NCBI RefSeq assembly: GCF_001983935.1
Contig: NZ_CP017641.1
Location: 1,426,001-1,490,000, forward strand
Reading direction: 5' to 3'
Origin: Fuerstiella marisgermanici
GTDB lineage: Bacteria > Planctomycetota > Planctomycetia > Planctomycetales > Planctomycetaceae
Length of the DNA stretch: 64,000 nucleotides
Shown: piece by piece, positions 18,098-27,024 of the stretch
Numbering within the stretch: position 1 is the stretch's first letter
Layout of the letters: every line of letters starts with the position of its first letter
Notes under the pieces: generated by a model
What the model saw: the letters and a program-made list of their open reading frames with translations, nothing else
Database searches by the model: none
What the model was told of the DNA's origin: nothing
Program-made: the position numbers and the translations under genes

Positions 18098-20023
18098 ATG
18101 CTAAACCTTAAACCCGGCTTCGGGTGGTTCACATTTCTGCTGCTCATCAGTCTCCCGCTGGCGCTGAATCCGGCGATAGCGCAGGATCTCGATGGTCCGG
18201 CGAAATCGAAACCAGCGGCAGCAGCCAGCGAACCATCGGCGGAGGCCGAACGGCACGGTCCGGTTGGTGACAAGGGGGGCGGCGGTCGCGGTGGCTTCGG
18301 CTCCGACATGACGTACTACGAACTCCAGCAAGCACGGCGAGAACTGCAAACCAGCGAACTCATCATTTCCTGGTCGGCAGAGAACGACGAATTGCGAGGC
18401 TTCAGTGTGAAGCTCGGCACATGGTCAAATCTCTCAGTTCCCAAACAGAAAAAAGTCGTCCCGGTGGTGGCCGGTGACGTTGCGGCCGTGCGGATCGGCG
18501 ATGAAATGGCGGGCTACAGTGCTCGCAACGGCAAGTGGGATGTGCTGACGCTTAGCCAGAATTCGATGGCAGTGCCGGTGGTCAGACCCGGGCTCGTTCA
18601 GGTTCGCGACGGCGAACTCAGCTACACCTTCGCAGCGTCAACGGGCCGCTGGACGTCGCCGACGGATGATTCGCTTAACTTTGAATGGCGTAAAATCAGC
18701 CTAAAGCATGTCCTCTGGGAAGCGGCCCTGAAACACGTTCAGGGCAAATTCGATGGCGTTCAGTTCCGTGGGGCTGGAGCTCCCGGAGGATTCGGCGAAT
18801 TGCAGGCCTCAGGTCGACGTGGCAGACTGGATGCTGTCGAACAGAAGCTCAAGGAAATCGATACGCCTAGGAACGCCAAACTGTGGAACGCGGAATTCGA
18901 TTCGCCGCGTAACGAGATTGCGAAAAAACGACAACGTGAGGCACCGGGCAAAGTGGCAGGGACGAACGCCGGCCCCGATGTTTTTTCGCCGCTTCCCAGT
19001 GCGTTCCGCCGGCCGTCCACGACAACTCACCCAGCCGAACAACAGTCGTTGTCACTGGCTCAAACTCTACGCAAGGGCGATGGCGTCAGTCGCAAAGAGA
19101 AACAGCAACTGCGTGAACTCGTCCAGGCGGCTCTGGACGCGAAACTTCAGCAGCAGACAAAGCAGGTGGAACAGCTTCGAACAAAGCTGCAACGAGTCGA
19201 ACAGCAATTGGAGGCTCGTCAGGAAAGTCGGGAACGAATTGTCGAGCGGCGAGTCGAGGAATTGCTGGATCCGGAGATCGACTGGCAGTCTCTTTCAGGT
19301 GTTCCGTCAAGACCACCAATTCCGGGCGTCACCCGCACACCGATCGGACTGCCCGGCCCGCCACATCTGCCGCTCGGCCAACCCGCCCGAGTTGCATCAG
19401 TAGCGGACGAACCCACTGCTGCGGCTGCCGACGAAGCTCTTGCCCAACATATGAAATCGCAGTATGCAAGCGGCGGCAAGCCTGACGATTCGTCGAACAT
19501 CGTTGAGAAGCTCATCAACCGTCGCCGAGAAGCCGAGCGTGGTTTGAGGCGGCTGCGGGATTCATTGCAGAAACTGAATCAGATAAGGCACCACTTCGGT
19601 GAGACGCCGAGCGAGCCAGGCTCACTCATGGATAGAGATCTGCGGCGGGCTGAAAAATCGGCTCAGCAGCATCAGCAGGACCTGAAGAACCTAATTGCAG
19701 AATGGCGACTGGTCTGGCGCAACTATGAAAGTCAGGTCAGACTGCTGAAAGTGGCGAGTGAGAATGCACAGACCTCGGTTGAGTTCGCGGAGCAAGCCGC
19801 AGCTATGCAAAAGCAATTGTTTCTGACCGGAGCCGCGCCGTCTGAAAAGGCGCAAGCCGCCGCGCACGAAGTTCAGCAAGCCACCGCAGCTGCCAAATAC
19901 GCAAAGGAACGGCTGTCTGCTCTGGAAGCCGTCGCGAAAGACGCCCCGCACCTGAACCCGGACAACTTCGACACGGAGGAGACTCTGAAAATGGTGATCG
20001 CAGAGTCTGATGACGACGAGTGA
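18098..20023 (+). CDS. Secreted protein with short beta repeats and long coiled coils, function unknown
   Basis: 641 residues with a signal peptide (FLLLISLPLALNPAIAQ, cleavage near residue 29) and a good ribosome site (AAGGAACC 7 bp before the ATG). Residues ~80-190 contain three degenerate repeats ending (F/Y)S..xGxW: GFSVKLGTWSNL, GYSARNGKWDVL, YTFAASTGRWTSP. Residues ~320-390 form a Gln/Glu/Arg-rich coiled coil (LQQQTKQVEQLRTKLQRVEQ), followed by a Pro-rich linker and a second coiled coil from ~470 to 620. No catalytic motif is visible. It may be an envelope structural protein; it is co-directional with the sigma factor/kinase pair but separated by the long inverted repeat. Confidence 0.75.
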   Translation: MLNLKPGFGWFTFLLLISLPLALNPAIAQDLDGPAKSKPAAAASEPSAEAERHGPVGDKGGGGRGGFGSDMTYYELQQARRELQTSELIISWSAENDELRGFSVKLGTWSNLSVPKQKKVVPVVAGDVAAVRIGDEMAGYSARNGKWDVLTLSQNSMAVPVVRPGLVQVRDGELSYTFAASTGRWTSPTDDSLNFEWRKISLKHVLWEAALKHVQGKFDGVQFRGAGAPGGFGELQASGRRGRLDAVEQKLKEIDTPRNAKLWNAEFDSPRNEIAKKRQREAPGKVAGTNAGPDVFSPLPSAFRRPSTTTHPAEQQSLSLAQTLRKGDGVSRKEKQQLRELVQAALDAKLQQQTKQVEQLRTKLQRVEQQLEARQESRERIVERRVEELLDPEIDWQSLSGVPSRPPIPGVTRTPIGLPGPPHLPLGQPARVASVADEPTAAAADEALAQHMKSQYASGGKPDDSSNIVEKLINRRREAERGLRRLRDSLQKLNQIRHHFGETPSEPGSLMDRDLRRAEKSAQQHQQDLKNLIAEWRLVWRNYESQVRLLKVASENAQTSVEFAEQAAAMQKQLFLTGAAPSEKAQAAAHEVQQATAAAKYAKERLSALEAVAKDAPHLNPDNFDTEETLKMVIAESDDDE

Positions 20024-20322
20024 GCGGTTTCTCGGACGCGGAGCACAGGGCACCTTTTGCACCGCTGAGATTCAAAATTCTCCGTCGTGGATGGGCCAAC
20101 GAGTCCCAGGCTGCAGCGTTCGTTGCCACAAACGCGACGACGGAAATCGATTAACCGAAATTCAGTGCGGCAGCCGAGCGATCGCCGCTGAGTCTGATTA
20201 TCGAAAAAGTTTCACTGAGGGAATTTCCCGCAACCTGACGTGCATCCGTGCTGCGCGGCTAGTTAGAATAGGAGTCAGCGTTCAACACAACTGGCGACAG
20301 CCCACGACGGAGAGGGCCCATC
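20024..20322. other. Intergenic region before folP
   Basis: 299 bp between the coiled-coil protein and folP. Reading frames here are short or overlap folP in another frame without recognisable content. GGAGAGGG at 20310-20317 is a likely ribosome site for folP. No RNA gene or clear terminator was seen. Confidence 0.5.
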
Positions 20323-21231
20323 ATGATGACAGCTCAGGACGAATCATTTCTGTGGAAAGTTGGTGGTCGCTCGTATCGCAGCGGGGCGCTGCCGTTATTG
20401 ATGGGCATTTTAAATGTCACGCCGGACAGCTTTTCTGACGGTGGCGAACATTCGTCGCGAGACAAGGCGGTGGCTCACGGACTGCAACTGGCGGAAGACG
20501 GAGCCGACTTTATCGACATCGGCGGCGAATCGACTCGGCCCGGTGCTGCGACCGTTTCGCTAACCGAAGAACTGCGGCGCACGATTCCGGTGGTGGAACG
20601 ATTGGCCGCGAAAACATCGGTGCCGATTTCCATCGACACGACGAAGGCGGAAGTCGCTCATCAGGCCATTCGAGCGGGGGCGTTGATCGTCAACGATATC
20701 TCGGGGCTGACGTTTGACCCGGACATGATTGCGGTGTGTGCCGACAGCGACGTTGGCGTCTGTGCAATGCACATCAAGGGCACGCCGCAGTCGATGCAAA
20801 ACAACCCGGTCTATGACGACGTGGTTGCCGACGTGACAGAATTCCTGCATCGTCGTTGTGAAGCTTTGGTGCTGGCTGGCATTTCGGCGGACAGAATTTG
20901 CTTGGACCCCGGTATCGGCTTCGGCAAGACGGCCGAACACAATCTGCAGTTGATGCGTTCGCTGCGCACCATCCGCAACGACCTGCGTCGTCCGGTGTTG
21001 GTGGGACATTCTCGCAAGCGGTTTTTGTCGCGCATTCTGGGGCGTTCCGTCGAAGAACGGTTGGCCGGAACGATTGGAGTGTCGATGGGACTGGCGGACA
21101 ACGGCGCGGACATGCTTAGAATTCACGACGTGGCGTCCACGCGAGACGCGCTGATCGCTCGGCAGTCGGTGCTGGAACGCGAGGTTGGTTACGGCAGTGT
21201 GGCCGAAGATGCCCGTTGCCGCTTTGAATAG
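20323..21231 (+). CDS. folP: Dihydropteroate synthase
   Basis: 302 residues with all DHPS signatures: LMGILNVTPDSFSDGGEH (residues ~26-43), FIDIGGESTRPGA, the NDISG strand, DPGIGFGKTAEHNLQLM and the C-terminal VGHSRKRF loop. It condenses p-aminobenzoate with dihydropterin pyrophosphate in the cytosol. ATG at 20323 is followed by a second ATG at 20326; either fits the GGAGAG ribosome site. mfnB follows after 32 bp in the same direction, so a pterin/C1-cofactor operon is likely. Because planctomycetes may make both folate and tetrahydromethanopterin, its exact product branch is not certain. Confidence 0.95.
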   Translation: MMTAQDESFLWKVGGRSYRSGALPLLMGILNVTPDSFSDGGEHSSRDKAVAHGLQLAEDGADFIDIGGESTRPGAATVSLTEELRRTIPVVERLAAKTSVPISIDTTKAEVAHQAIRAGALIVNDISGLTFDPDMIAVCADSDVGVCAMHIKGTPQSMQNNPVYDDVVADVTEFLHRRCEALVLAGISADRICLDPGIGFGKTAEHNLQLMRSLRTIRNDLRRPVLVGHSRKRFLSRILGRSVEERLAGTIGVSMGLADNGADMLRIHDVASTRDALIARQSVLEREVGYGSVAEDARCRFE

Positions 21232-21263
21232 GCGTTGGCGAAACCTAAACCTCGGAAGTTTGA

Positions 21264-22094
21264 ATGCCCATTCGATTGCTCGTGTCCGTCCGCGATCGCT
21301 CAGAAGCCATTGCGGCTGTCGACGGCGGCGCGGATATTGTTGACGTGAAGGAGCCCGATCGCGGGGCACTGGGCTACGCTGGCGAGCGGACAATCTGCGA
21401 AGTGCTGCAGGCGGTCAGCGGTTCTGCTCCAGTATCGGCAGCACTCGGCGAATGCACGGAATGGCTTAGCCTGATCGCCGTCGACGATTCAGCGAAGCAC
21501 GCTCATGGATCCCCTGATCAAGCTTGGCGGATTAAGCACGAAGCAAAAAATGTGCAAAACCGAAGCGTTGGTGACTTCGGCGCGGCCATGCTGAGCTACG
21601 TGAAAATGGGGCCCGCAGGTTTACTCGGACACGACGGCGATCAGACCTGGGCTGATGCGTGGTTGCAGGCACACGAATCGTTCAGCCAGACAATTGTCGA
21701 CAGCGCTGGCCCGCAAAATTGCGCGCCGGAGCGGGTCGCGGTGGCGTATGCAGACCACCGTGCCGCGAAGGCCCCGGCGCCGAACGACATTCTGGCCGCC
21801 ATCATCGACGCCGGTTGCGCAGGCTTTTTGATCGACACATTTACCAAGGGCAACGGCAGTACGCTTGACCTGTTGGCGGAATCTGATTTGATCACTCTGC
21901 GACACACCGCCAACGCTGCGGGAATGTTCTTTGCGTTGGCTGGGCAGATCACAGACAATCACCTGCCCGCCGTGCGGCGCATCAGGCCAGACATCGTGGC
22001 GGTTCGTGGAGCCGTTTGTGAAGGCAACGATCGGCGAGCCACAATCTGTCAGCGACGGCTGACCGCGTTAAAGAAAGAACTGCTCAAAATATGA
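21264..22094 (+). CDS. mfnB: (5-formylfuran-3-yl)methyl phosphate synthase (DUF556)
   Basis: 276 residues of the DUF556/MfnB family, a TIM-barrel lyase that makes the furan precursor of methanofuran from glyceraldehyde-3-phosphate. The N-terminus RLLVSVRDRSEAIAAVDGGA leads to VDVKEPDRGALG with the catalytic lysine (residue ~28), and the second conserved lysine is in SYVKMGPAG. GFLIDTF and FFALAGQI complete the family pattern. In planctomycetes this enzyme belongs to the archaeal-type H4MPT/methanofuran formaldehyde-oxidation pathway. It lies between folP and a transporter whose ATG overlaps its stop (22091-22094). Confidence 0.9.
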   Translation: MPIRLLVSVRDRSEAIAAVDGGADIVDVKEPDRGALGYAGERTICEVLQAVSGSAPVSAALGECTEWLSLIAVDDSAKHAHGSPDQAWRIKHEAKNVQNRSVGDFGAAMLSYVKMGPAGLLGHDGDQTWADAWLQAHESFSQTIVDSAGPQNCAPERVAVAYADHRAAKAPAPNDILAAIIDAGCAGFLIDTFTKGNGSTLDLLAESDLITLRHTANAAGMFFALAGQITDNHLPAVRRIRPDIVAVRGAVCEGNDRRATICQRRLTALKKELLKI

Positions 22095-23689
22095 CATCGG
22101 CTCCCGCACCGAATTTGCCCTTACCGGCCCGGCGTCGACCCAAAGCCGGGCTGTGGATTGCGCTGATGGCCCTCGGTTTCGCGGTGATTCTGCTCGCGCC
22201 GACGCCGGCAGGCATGAAGCCCGAAGCTCACCGACTGGTTGCTGTTACGTTTCTCATGGCGGGCTTGTGGGTCACTCAGGCAGTGCCGCTGGCCGCCACG
22301 AGTTTGCTGCCGCTGGCCCTGTTTCCCCTGCTGGGAATTCAGGCGGCGCCGGACGTCAGCAAGGCGTTCATCAATCACTACGTGTTTCTGTATCTCGGCG
22401 GCTTCGTGATCGCACTCAGCATCGAACGCTGGAATCTGCATCGCCGCATCGCGCTGAATATTGTGAACATCGTCGGCGCGAAGCCTCGTCAGCTGGTGCT
22501 CGGTTTCCTGCTGGCGACGGCAGGCTTATCGATGTGGATCAGTAACACGGCTTCCACACTGCTCATGCTGCCGATCGCGATTGCGCTGCTGAAAACGATG
22601 GAAGACGAAGACACTGCGCGGGATTCGGACCAGCCCAACATTCTGGCGGTGCCGCTTTTGCTGGCGATCGCGTACGCAGCAAGCATTGGCGGCATGACCA
22701 CCATTGTCGGCACGCCGACCAATAATGCGGCCGTGGGCATCTATCGCAGATTGGTGCCGGAGGGCGATGAAATCAGCGTCGCCAAATGGATGATCGCCTG
22801 CGTGCCAATCGGCGTGCTGTACCTTGGCATTGCCTGGCTGGTGCTGACGTGGAAACTACCTCGCCGAACCGATCGTGACGCGGCCATGAAAGATCAACTG
22901 TCGACGCGCCTGAAGAATCTGGGCCGGATGACGGCTGCCGAAGCTCGAGTGCTTGCGGTGTTCGCTGCGACGGCGGTGTTGTGGATCTTTCGCAACCCGC
23001 TGGAATTCGGCGGCGTCCAGCTTCTGCCGGGCTGGTCGGAACTGGTACCGCGCTGGTTTGAATGGATGGGGCACACGGCGGCTGAAGGTGAAGTCAACTT
23101 AAAGGCATTTATCAACGATTCAACCGTCGCCATCGTGCTGGCCGTTTTGCTGTTCTTTCTGCCTTCAGGCACAAAGACGGCGGAAGGTGATGCGATTCCA
23201 TTGATGGACTGGGACACCGCGAAAAAGTTGCCGTGGGATATTATGCTGCTGTTCGGCGGTGGGTTTGCTCTGGCCGGAGCCTTCGACCAATCGGTGACCG
23301 GGCTGGCGGGTTGGATCGGCGATGCTCTGGAAGGCCCGCTGCAAGATCAGCCGGCGTGGGTTGTCATTGCGGTAACCTGTTTTCTGATGACCTTCCTGAC
23401 GGAATTTACCAGTAACGTCGCCACGGTCAGCACAATTCTGCCGTCGCTGTTGTTGATGGCGGACCCACTTGGCATGGACTCACGTCTGCTGATGATCCCG
23501 GCGACTTTGGCGACGAGCTGTGCGTTTATGCTGCCGATCGCCACGCCTCCGAACGCGATCGTGTTTGGTTCGGGACGGATACAGGTCCGAGACATGGTGC
23601 GTTACGGTTTGCTGTTGAACCTTGTCGGCGTGCCGATTTTGACTGCCAGCACTTACCTTCTAATCAAGCCGCTGATGGGAATCCCGTGA
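22091..23689 (+). CDS. SLC13/DASS family anion:sodium symporter
   Basis: 532 residues, about 11-12 hydrophobic helices. The two DASS hallmark repeats are present: SNTASTLLMLPIAIAL (residues ~148-163) and TEFTSNVATVSTILPSLLLM (~437-456), each carrying the S-N-T/V sodium-site motif; GTPTNNAAVGIYRRL lies between. Family members import dicarboxylates such as succinate, sulfate or other anions with sodium. The start overlaps mfnB by ATGA and the stop overlaps the next gene by GTGA, so it is embedded in the folP operon; the substrate cannot be inferred from that context. Confidence 0.9.
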   Translation: MTSAPAPNLPLPARRRPKAGLWIALMALGFAVILLAPTPAGMKPEAHRLVAVTFLMAGLWVTQAVPLAATSLLPLALFPLLGIQAAPDVSKAFINHYVFLYLGGFVIALSIERWNLHRRIALNIVNIVGAKPRQLVLGFLLATAGLSMWISNTASTLLMLPIAIALLKTMEDEDTARDSDQPNILAVPLLLAIAYAASIGGMTTIVGTPTNNAAVGIYRRLVPEGDEISVAKWMIACVPIGVLYLGIAWLVLTWKLPRRTDRDAAMKDQLSTRLKNLGRMTAAEARVLAVFAATAVLWIFRNPLEFGGVQLLPGWSELVPRWFEWMGHTAAEGEVNLKAFINDSTVAIVLAVLLFFLPSGTKTAEGDAIPLMDWDTAKKLPWDIMLLFGGGFALAGAFDQSVTGLAGWIGDALEGPLQDQPAWVVIAVTCFLMTFLTEFTSNVATVSTILPSLLLMADPLGMDSRLLMIPATLATSCAFMLPIATPPNAIVFGSGRIQVRDMVRYGLLLNLVGVPILTASTYLLIKPLMGIP

Positions 23690-25788
23690 CCAGCAGCCGC
23701 GAAGAATCTGTTGATAAACGGCTGACGGTGACGTGGCTGCAATGGCTGCTGGCCGCTGTGATTGGCAGCGCCTTGTCGCTGGGAACATGGTGGGGGCTGG
23801 CGACGGGCGGTGGGCTTGTCGGCGGCGATACGTACACCTACTTCATGCCGCAGAAAGTCGTGCTGGCGGAAGCATTTGCCAACGGCGAGATCCCGTTGTG
23901 GCACAATCTGACCGGCCTGGGGTACCCGCTTCATGCCGAAAGCCAAGCGGGAGTCTTCTATCCGTCGAACCAGATTCTGTACCGTGTTTTTGACATCAAC
24001 ACGGCTTACAACGTCAGCATTTTGATGCACTACGCGCTGGCCTTTGTCTTCGCGTGGCGGTTTGTGCGTTGCCAGAAGGTGACTCAATGGCCCGCGTTGC
24101 TGGCTGCCGCGATCTACGTTTACGGCTGGTTTCCGGCTCGGGTTTCGCTCGAATGGAGCATCATCGGCGGCCTGTGGTTACCACTGTGTTTGTGGCAGAC
24201 AGACCGTTTGATCGAACGTGCGTCGTGGCGACGGTTTTCGGTGTTGGCGTTGTGCCTTGGCTGCCACCTGCTGGCAGGACACTTCGCGCTGGCGTTTATC
24301 TGCCAGTTAACGCTGGTCGGCTACGCGGCGTTGAAGCTGTTTTTCTGTCGGTCCCAGCCGGACCAATCGACGGGAACAGAGCAGCCGCCGGAACAGCCTT
24401 CTGGCCGAGCTGCCGTGCCATCGCCGGTGAAGCCGGTAGCCATGGTTATCGCCGCCATTTTTTCGGGGCTGGCGGTCGCATCGGTTCAGTTGTTGCCGAC
24501 GTATGAGCTCAAGCAAAACAGTCAGCGTGAAGGCGTTGAAAAAGAATTCAACCCGGCGTACGGTCACATGCCGCCGCTGTACGTGAGTCAACTGGTGGCT
24601 TCGTGGTGGTATTGGCACACGCCGGAAATCATCGTGTCGCGTCAGATGCGAGACACGCCAGGCACCATCGATGCGGAAACGAATGCTGTCGAAGCTCATC
24701 TGTATTTGGGACTCTTTCCACTGCTGCTGCTTTGCTTGTTGCTCAACAAACAGTTCCGTCAGGGCATGGATCGGCCGGCATTGAAGATCTGGGGGTGTCT
24801 TTCGTTGGCCGCCTTGTTGTATGCGACCGGCTGGTTAATGCCGGTCACGCGCCACCTGCCGGGATTTGCTTTCTTTATGGGGCCCGGGCGATACACGATT
24901 GTCGCAGCGATGGGCGGCAGTATTTTAGTGGCGTTGTCGCTGGACCAACTGCTAAGTCGCTCATCGGCCGCGATGCGCGTCGTGACTGTCATCGCGATCG
25001 GGCTGATCACCTTGCCGGATTTAGCGTGGTCGTCGAATGTGGTGACGAATGCCGTCGTCGTCGAACGTCCGCCGATGACTTTGGTGGACCAAAGTTGGCT
25101 GGAAGAAACGCTACAGGACGAAACAGCATCGATGCCTCGGCTGTTGGCCCCCGGCCCCAACCTTTGCAACCTGCTGGGGACCAGTTGCGTGCCACAATAT
25201 CTTGGCATCGGGCCAGCGGTTTACTACACCGACGCTCTGCAACCGCCGACGGGACCGTCCAATGAGGACGACGAGTTTCCTTCGGCGGAACAGCTGGTGC
25301 AGCTAGAGTCGTTGGGAATCACTCATATTGTCACACTGGATCAGCTCCGCCGTCCGGCCGATGCGATTGAACTCGTCAACGCTGCTCCGGACGCCATTTT
25401 AAACACCGTCTGGGGCCGCGGACGCGATTCCTGTTTTCTGTACCGCGTGGTGTCGATCCCTCAGCGGCACGCTGTCGAACCAGCGGCGGCGTTGACTTCG
25501 TTCGAACTACTGACGGCTGAACCCGGCCGCGTAATTTTCGAAGTTAATCTTGCGGATGCTGCTGAAGTTTCGTGGCGAGAACTTATGTACCCCGGCTGGC
25601 GGGTTACCGTCGACGGACGCGAGGCCGAGCCTACAGAAGGGCTGATGCGAACGGTCCGTCTGGACAGCGGTCGCCACACGGTGGAATGGCGTTACTGGCC
25701 GTCAAGTTTTATGTACGGCGCAGCCTTCAGCGGGCTGACGTTGCTTCTGCTGATTTTCGCAGCCGTACGTCCTTCGCGCCGAAACTGA
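23686..25788 (+). CDS. Large multi-pass membrane protein, YfhO-like
   Basis: 700 residues with a GTG start that overlaps the upstream stop (GTGA). The pattern is that of YfhO/glycosyltransferase-C-like membrane proteins: a helix at residues ~20-40, the luminal GGDTYTYFMPQ loop with PLWHNLTGLGYPLHAESQAGVFYP, about ten further helices to residue ~470, a soluble domain (residues ~475-670), and a final helix at ~680-695. The acidic residues in the first loop resemble the catalytic site of GT-C enzymes that use polyprenyl-phosphate sugars, but YfhO function is not settled. Last gene of the operon starting at folP. Confidence 0.78.
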   Translation: MTSSREESVDKRLTVTWLQWLLAAVIGSALSLGTWWGLATGGGLVGGDTYTYFMPQKVVLAEAFANGEIPLWHNLTGLGYPLHAESQAGVFYPSNQILYRVFDINTAYNVSILMHYALAFVFAWRFVRCQKVTQWPALLAAAIYVYGWFPARVSLEWSIIGGLWLPLCLWQTDRLIERASWRRFSVLALCLGCHLLAGHFALAFICQLTLVGYAALKLFFCRSQPDQSTGTEQPPEQPSGRAAVPSPVKPVAMVIAAIFSGLAVASVQLLPTYELKQNSQREGVEKEFNPAYGHMPPLYVSQLVASWWYWHTPEIIVSRQMRDTPGTIDAETNAVEAHLYLGLFPLLLLCLLLNKQFRQGMDRPALKIWGCLSLAALLYATGWLMPVTRHLPGFAFFMGPGRYTIVAAMGGSILVALSLDQLLSRSSAAMRVVTVIAIGLITLPDLAWSSNVVTNAVVVERPPMTLVDQSWLEETLQDETASMPRLLAPGPNLCNLLGTSCVPQYLGIGPAVYYTDALQPPTGPSNEDDEFPSAEQLVQLESLGITHIVTLDQLRRPADAIELVNAAPDAILNTVWGRGRDSCFLYRVVSIPQRHAVEPAAALTSFELLTAEPGRVIFEVNLADAAEVSWRELMYPGWRVTVDGREAEPTEGLMRTVRLDSGRHTVEWRYWPSSFMYGAAFSGLTLLLLIFAAVRPSRRN

Positions 25789-26104
25789 TGGACGCGGTCC
25801 GTCGGTTGGTCGCCGTTGGATGGCATTCCACAGTTGAGCGGTCCAGTGGCGATTCGCGGCGTTCTTTCCACTCAGAATCGAGTTGCCGCAACTGCAGGCA
25901 GAAACCGCCTTCGCGTGTGGCGTCCGGCATGTTTCGCTTGCCAAAACGCTGGTTCGGGGAAATCCCGGCAGGCTTTCTACGGGCCGGTTCAATTAGGATA
26001 GGCGCTGAACTGGCAGATTTGATACGCTTCTGCCGATTGATCTAGTTGAAGGCATCGTTGTTGTTGTCACGGATATCGACCAACACACTTCAATACACGT
26101 CGGC
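25789..26104. other. Intergenic region, no gene recognised
   Basis: 315 bp between the YfhO-like gene and rimI. Overlapping short frames have no recognisable content. No tRNA, repeat or terminator was seen. Confidence 0.45.
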
Positions 26105-26677
26105 ATGGAGGCCATGATGGGGTTGGAGAAACTCAAACGCACAGTCGCAGCCAAAAGCGCTGCGGAAGAACTCGCCCTGCGAACTCAAATTCGCTGGCTA
26201 ATCCGACGCGACATGGATGAGGTTCTGGAGATCGAAAGATCCAGTTTCGAATTTCCATGGACCGAAGAAGAATTCCTGACTTGCCTGCGTCAGCGCAACT
26301 GCATCGGGACTGTCGCCGAACTCGACCATGAGATCGTCGGTTTCATGATCTACGAGCTGCATCAGTCGATGCTGCGGATTCTGAATTTTTCTGTGTCTCC
26401 GAATTGCCGCCGTCGCGGCGTCGGGCAGCAGATGGTTCAGCGCTTGATCGACAAGTTGTCGCAACAGCGTCGCCGCGAAATCGTGCTGGAAGTTCGCGAA
26501 ACAAACCTCGACGCTCAGTTGTTCTTCGCGAACAGCGGCTTCAAGGCTCTTTCCGTTCTGCGAAATCACTACGACGACACTTGTGAAGATGCGTACTATA
26601 TGCGGTATTCACTGAAGTCTGCCGTACACGAATCATTCCAGCCGACGAATCGTCTTTCCGAATACGACGCTGCGTAG
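26105..26677 (+). CDS. rimI: Ribosomal-protein-alanine N-acetyltransferase-like (GNAT)
   Basis: 190 residues of GNAT fold. FEFPWTEEEF (residues ~40-50) is the RimI substrate-side motif, FSVSPNCRRRGVGQQMV carries the acetyl-CoA pyrophosphate loop (R-R-x-G-x-G), and EVRETNLDAQLFFANSGF is the C-terminal RimI motif including the Asn-Ala/Leu helix and Tyr/Phe. RimI acetylates the N-terminal alanine of ribosomal protein S18, though homologues can acetylate other proteins. The ATG at 26105 is followed by ATGs at 26114 and 26117; GGAGG at 26107-26111 makes 26117 a plausible true start. Confidence 0.85.
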   Translation: MEAMMGLEKLKRTVAAKSAAEELALRTQIRWLIRRDMDEVLEIERSSFEFPWTEEEFLTCLRQRNCIGTVAELDHEIVGFMIYELHQSMLRILNFSVSPNCRRRGVGQQMVQRLIDKLSQQRRREIVLEVRETNLDAQLFFANSGFKALSVLRNHYDDTCEDAYYMRYSLKSAVHESFQPTNRLSEYDAA

Positions 26678-26819
26678 TTCGGGAACGCGACTGTTGAAGT
26701 GGCGAGAGAAGATATTGGGATCGCAGGGCCTGCCGAAGGTGCCACGTTTCAAAATTTGTTTTCGTCGTGCAAAACAATGTAGATTGGTCGGTTAACAGGC
26801 CGATCCTTTAGTCGAGAAC

Positions 26820-27008
26820 AAATCAGGCATTTCGGTTTACCCCGACGGAGGTCTCAAATTATTTGCGTAGGCCCGGACCAACTAAGAGTGCGTGCTATGC
26901 ACGACTCGGTCTTCGCCTTACTCGCTGCGTCTCCACCGTCGCAGTATCCGGAATGCCTGACTTTACAAAGGACCGTGTGAGACTCGTTCTCCCACGGTCT
27001 TTTTTTTG
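26820..27008 (+). ncRNA. Possible small structured RNA ending at a terminator
   Basis: A stretch with no reading frame worth calling lies between rimI and a convergent oxidoreductase gene. It contains a tight hairpin GAGTgCGTGC-TAT-GCACGACTC at 26886-26907 (9 bp with one bulged G) and ends at a classical terminator at 26971-27008. The terminator is almost 300 bp after rimI, too far to be an ordinary gene end. I could not match it to SRP RNA, tmRNA, 6S or RNase P. The 5' end is a guess. Confidence 0.25.
26971..27008 (+). terminator. Rho-independent terminator
   Basis: GACCGTG at 26971-26977 pairs with CACGGTC at 26993-26999, followed immediately by a run of eight T (27000-27007). Orientation is plus strand. 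It terminates rimI or a separate small transcript, and faces the end of the minus-strand oxidoreductase gene 17 bp later. Confidence 0.85.
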
Positions 27009-27024
27009 TGCGCCAACGCAGGTA

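Noticed and set aside
26820-27008. SRP RNA, tmRNA or 6S RNA
   Set aside because: Conserved cores of these RNAs were not found; only generic hairpins are seen.
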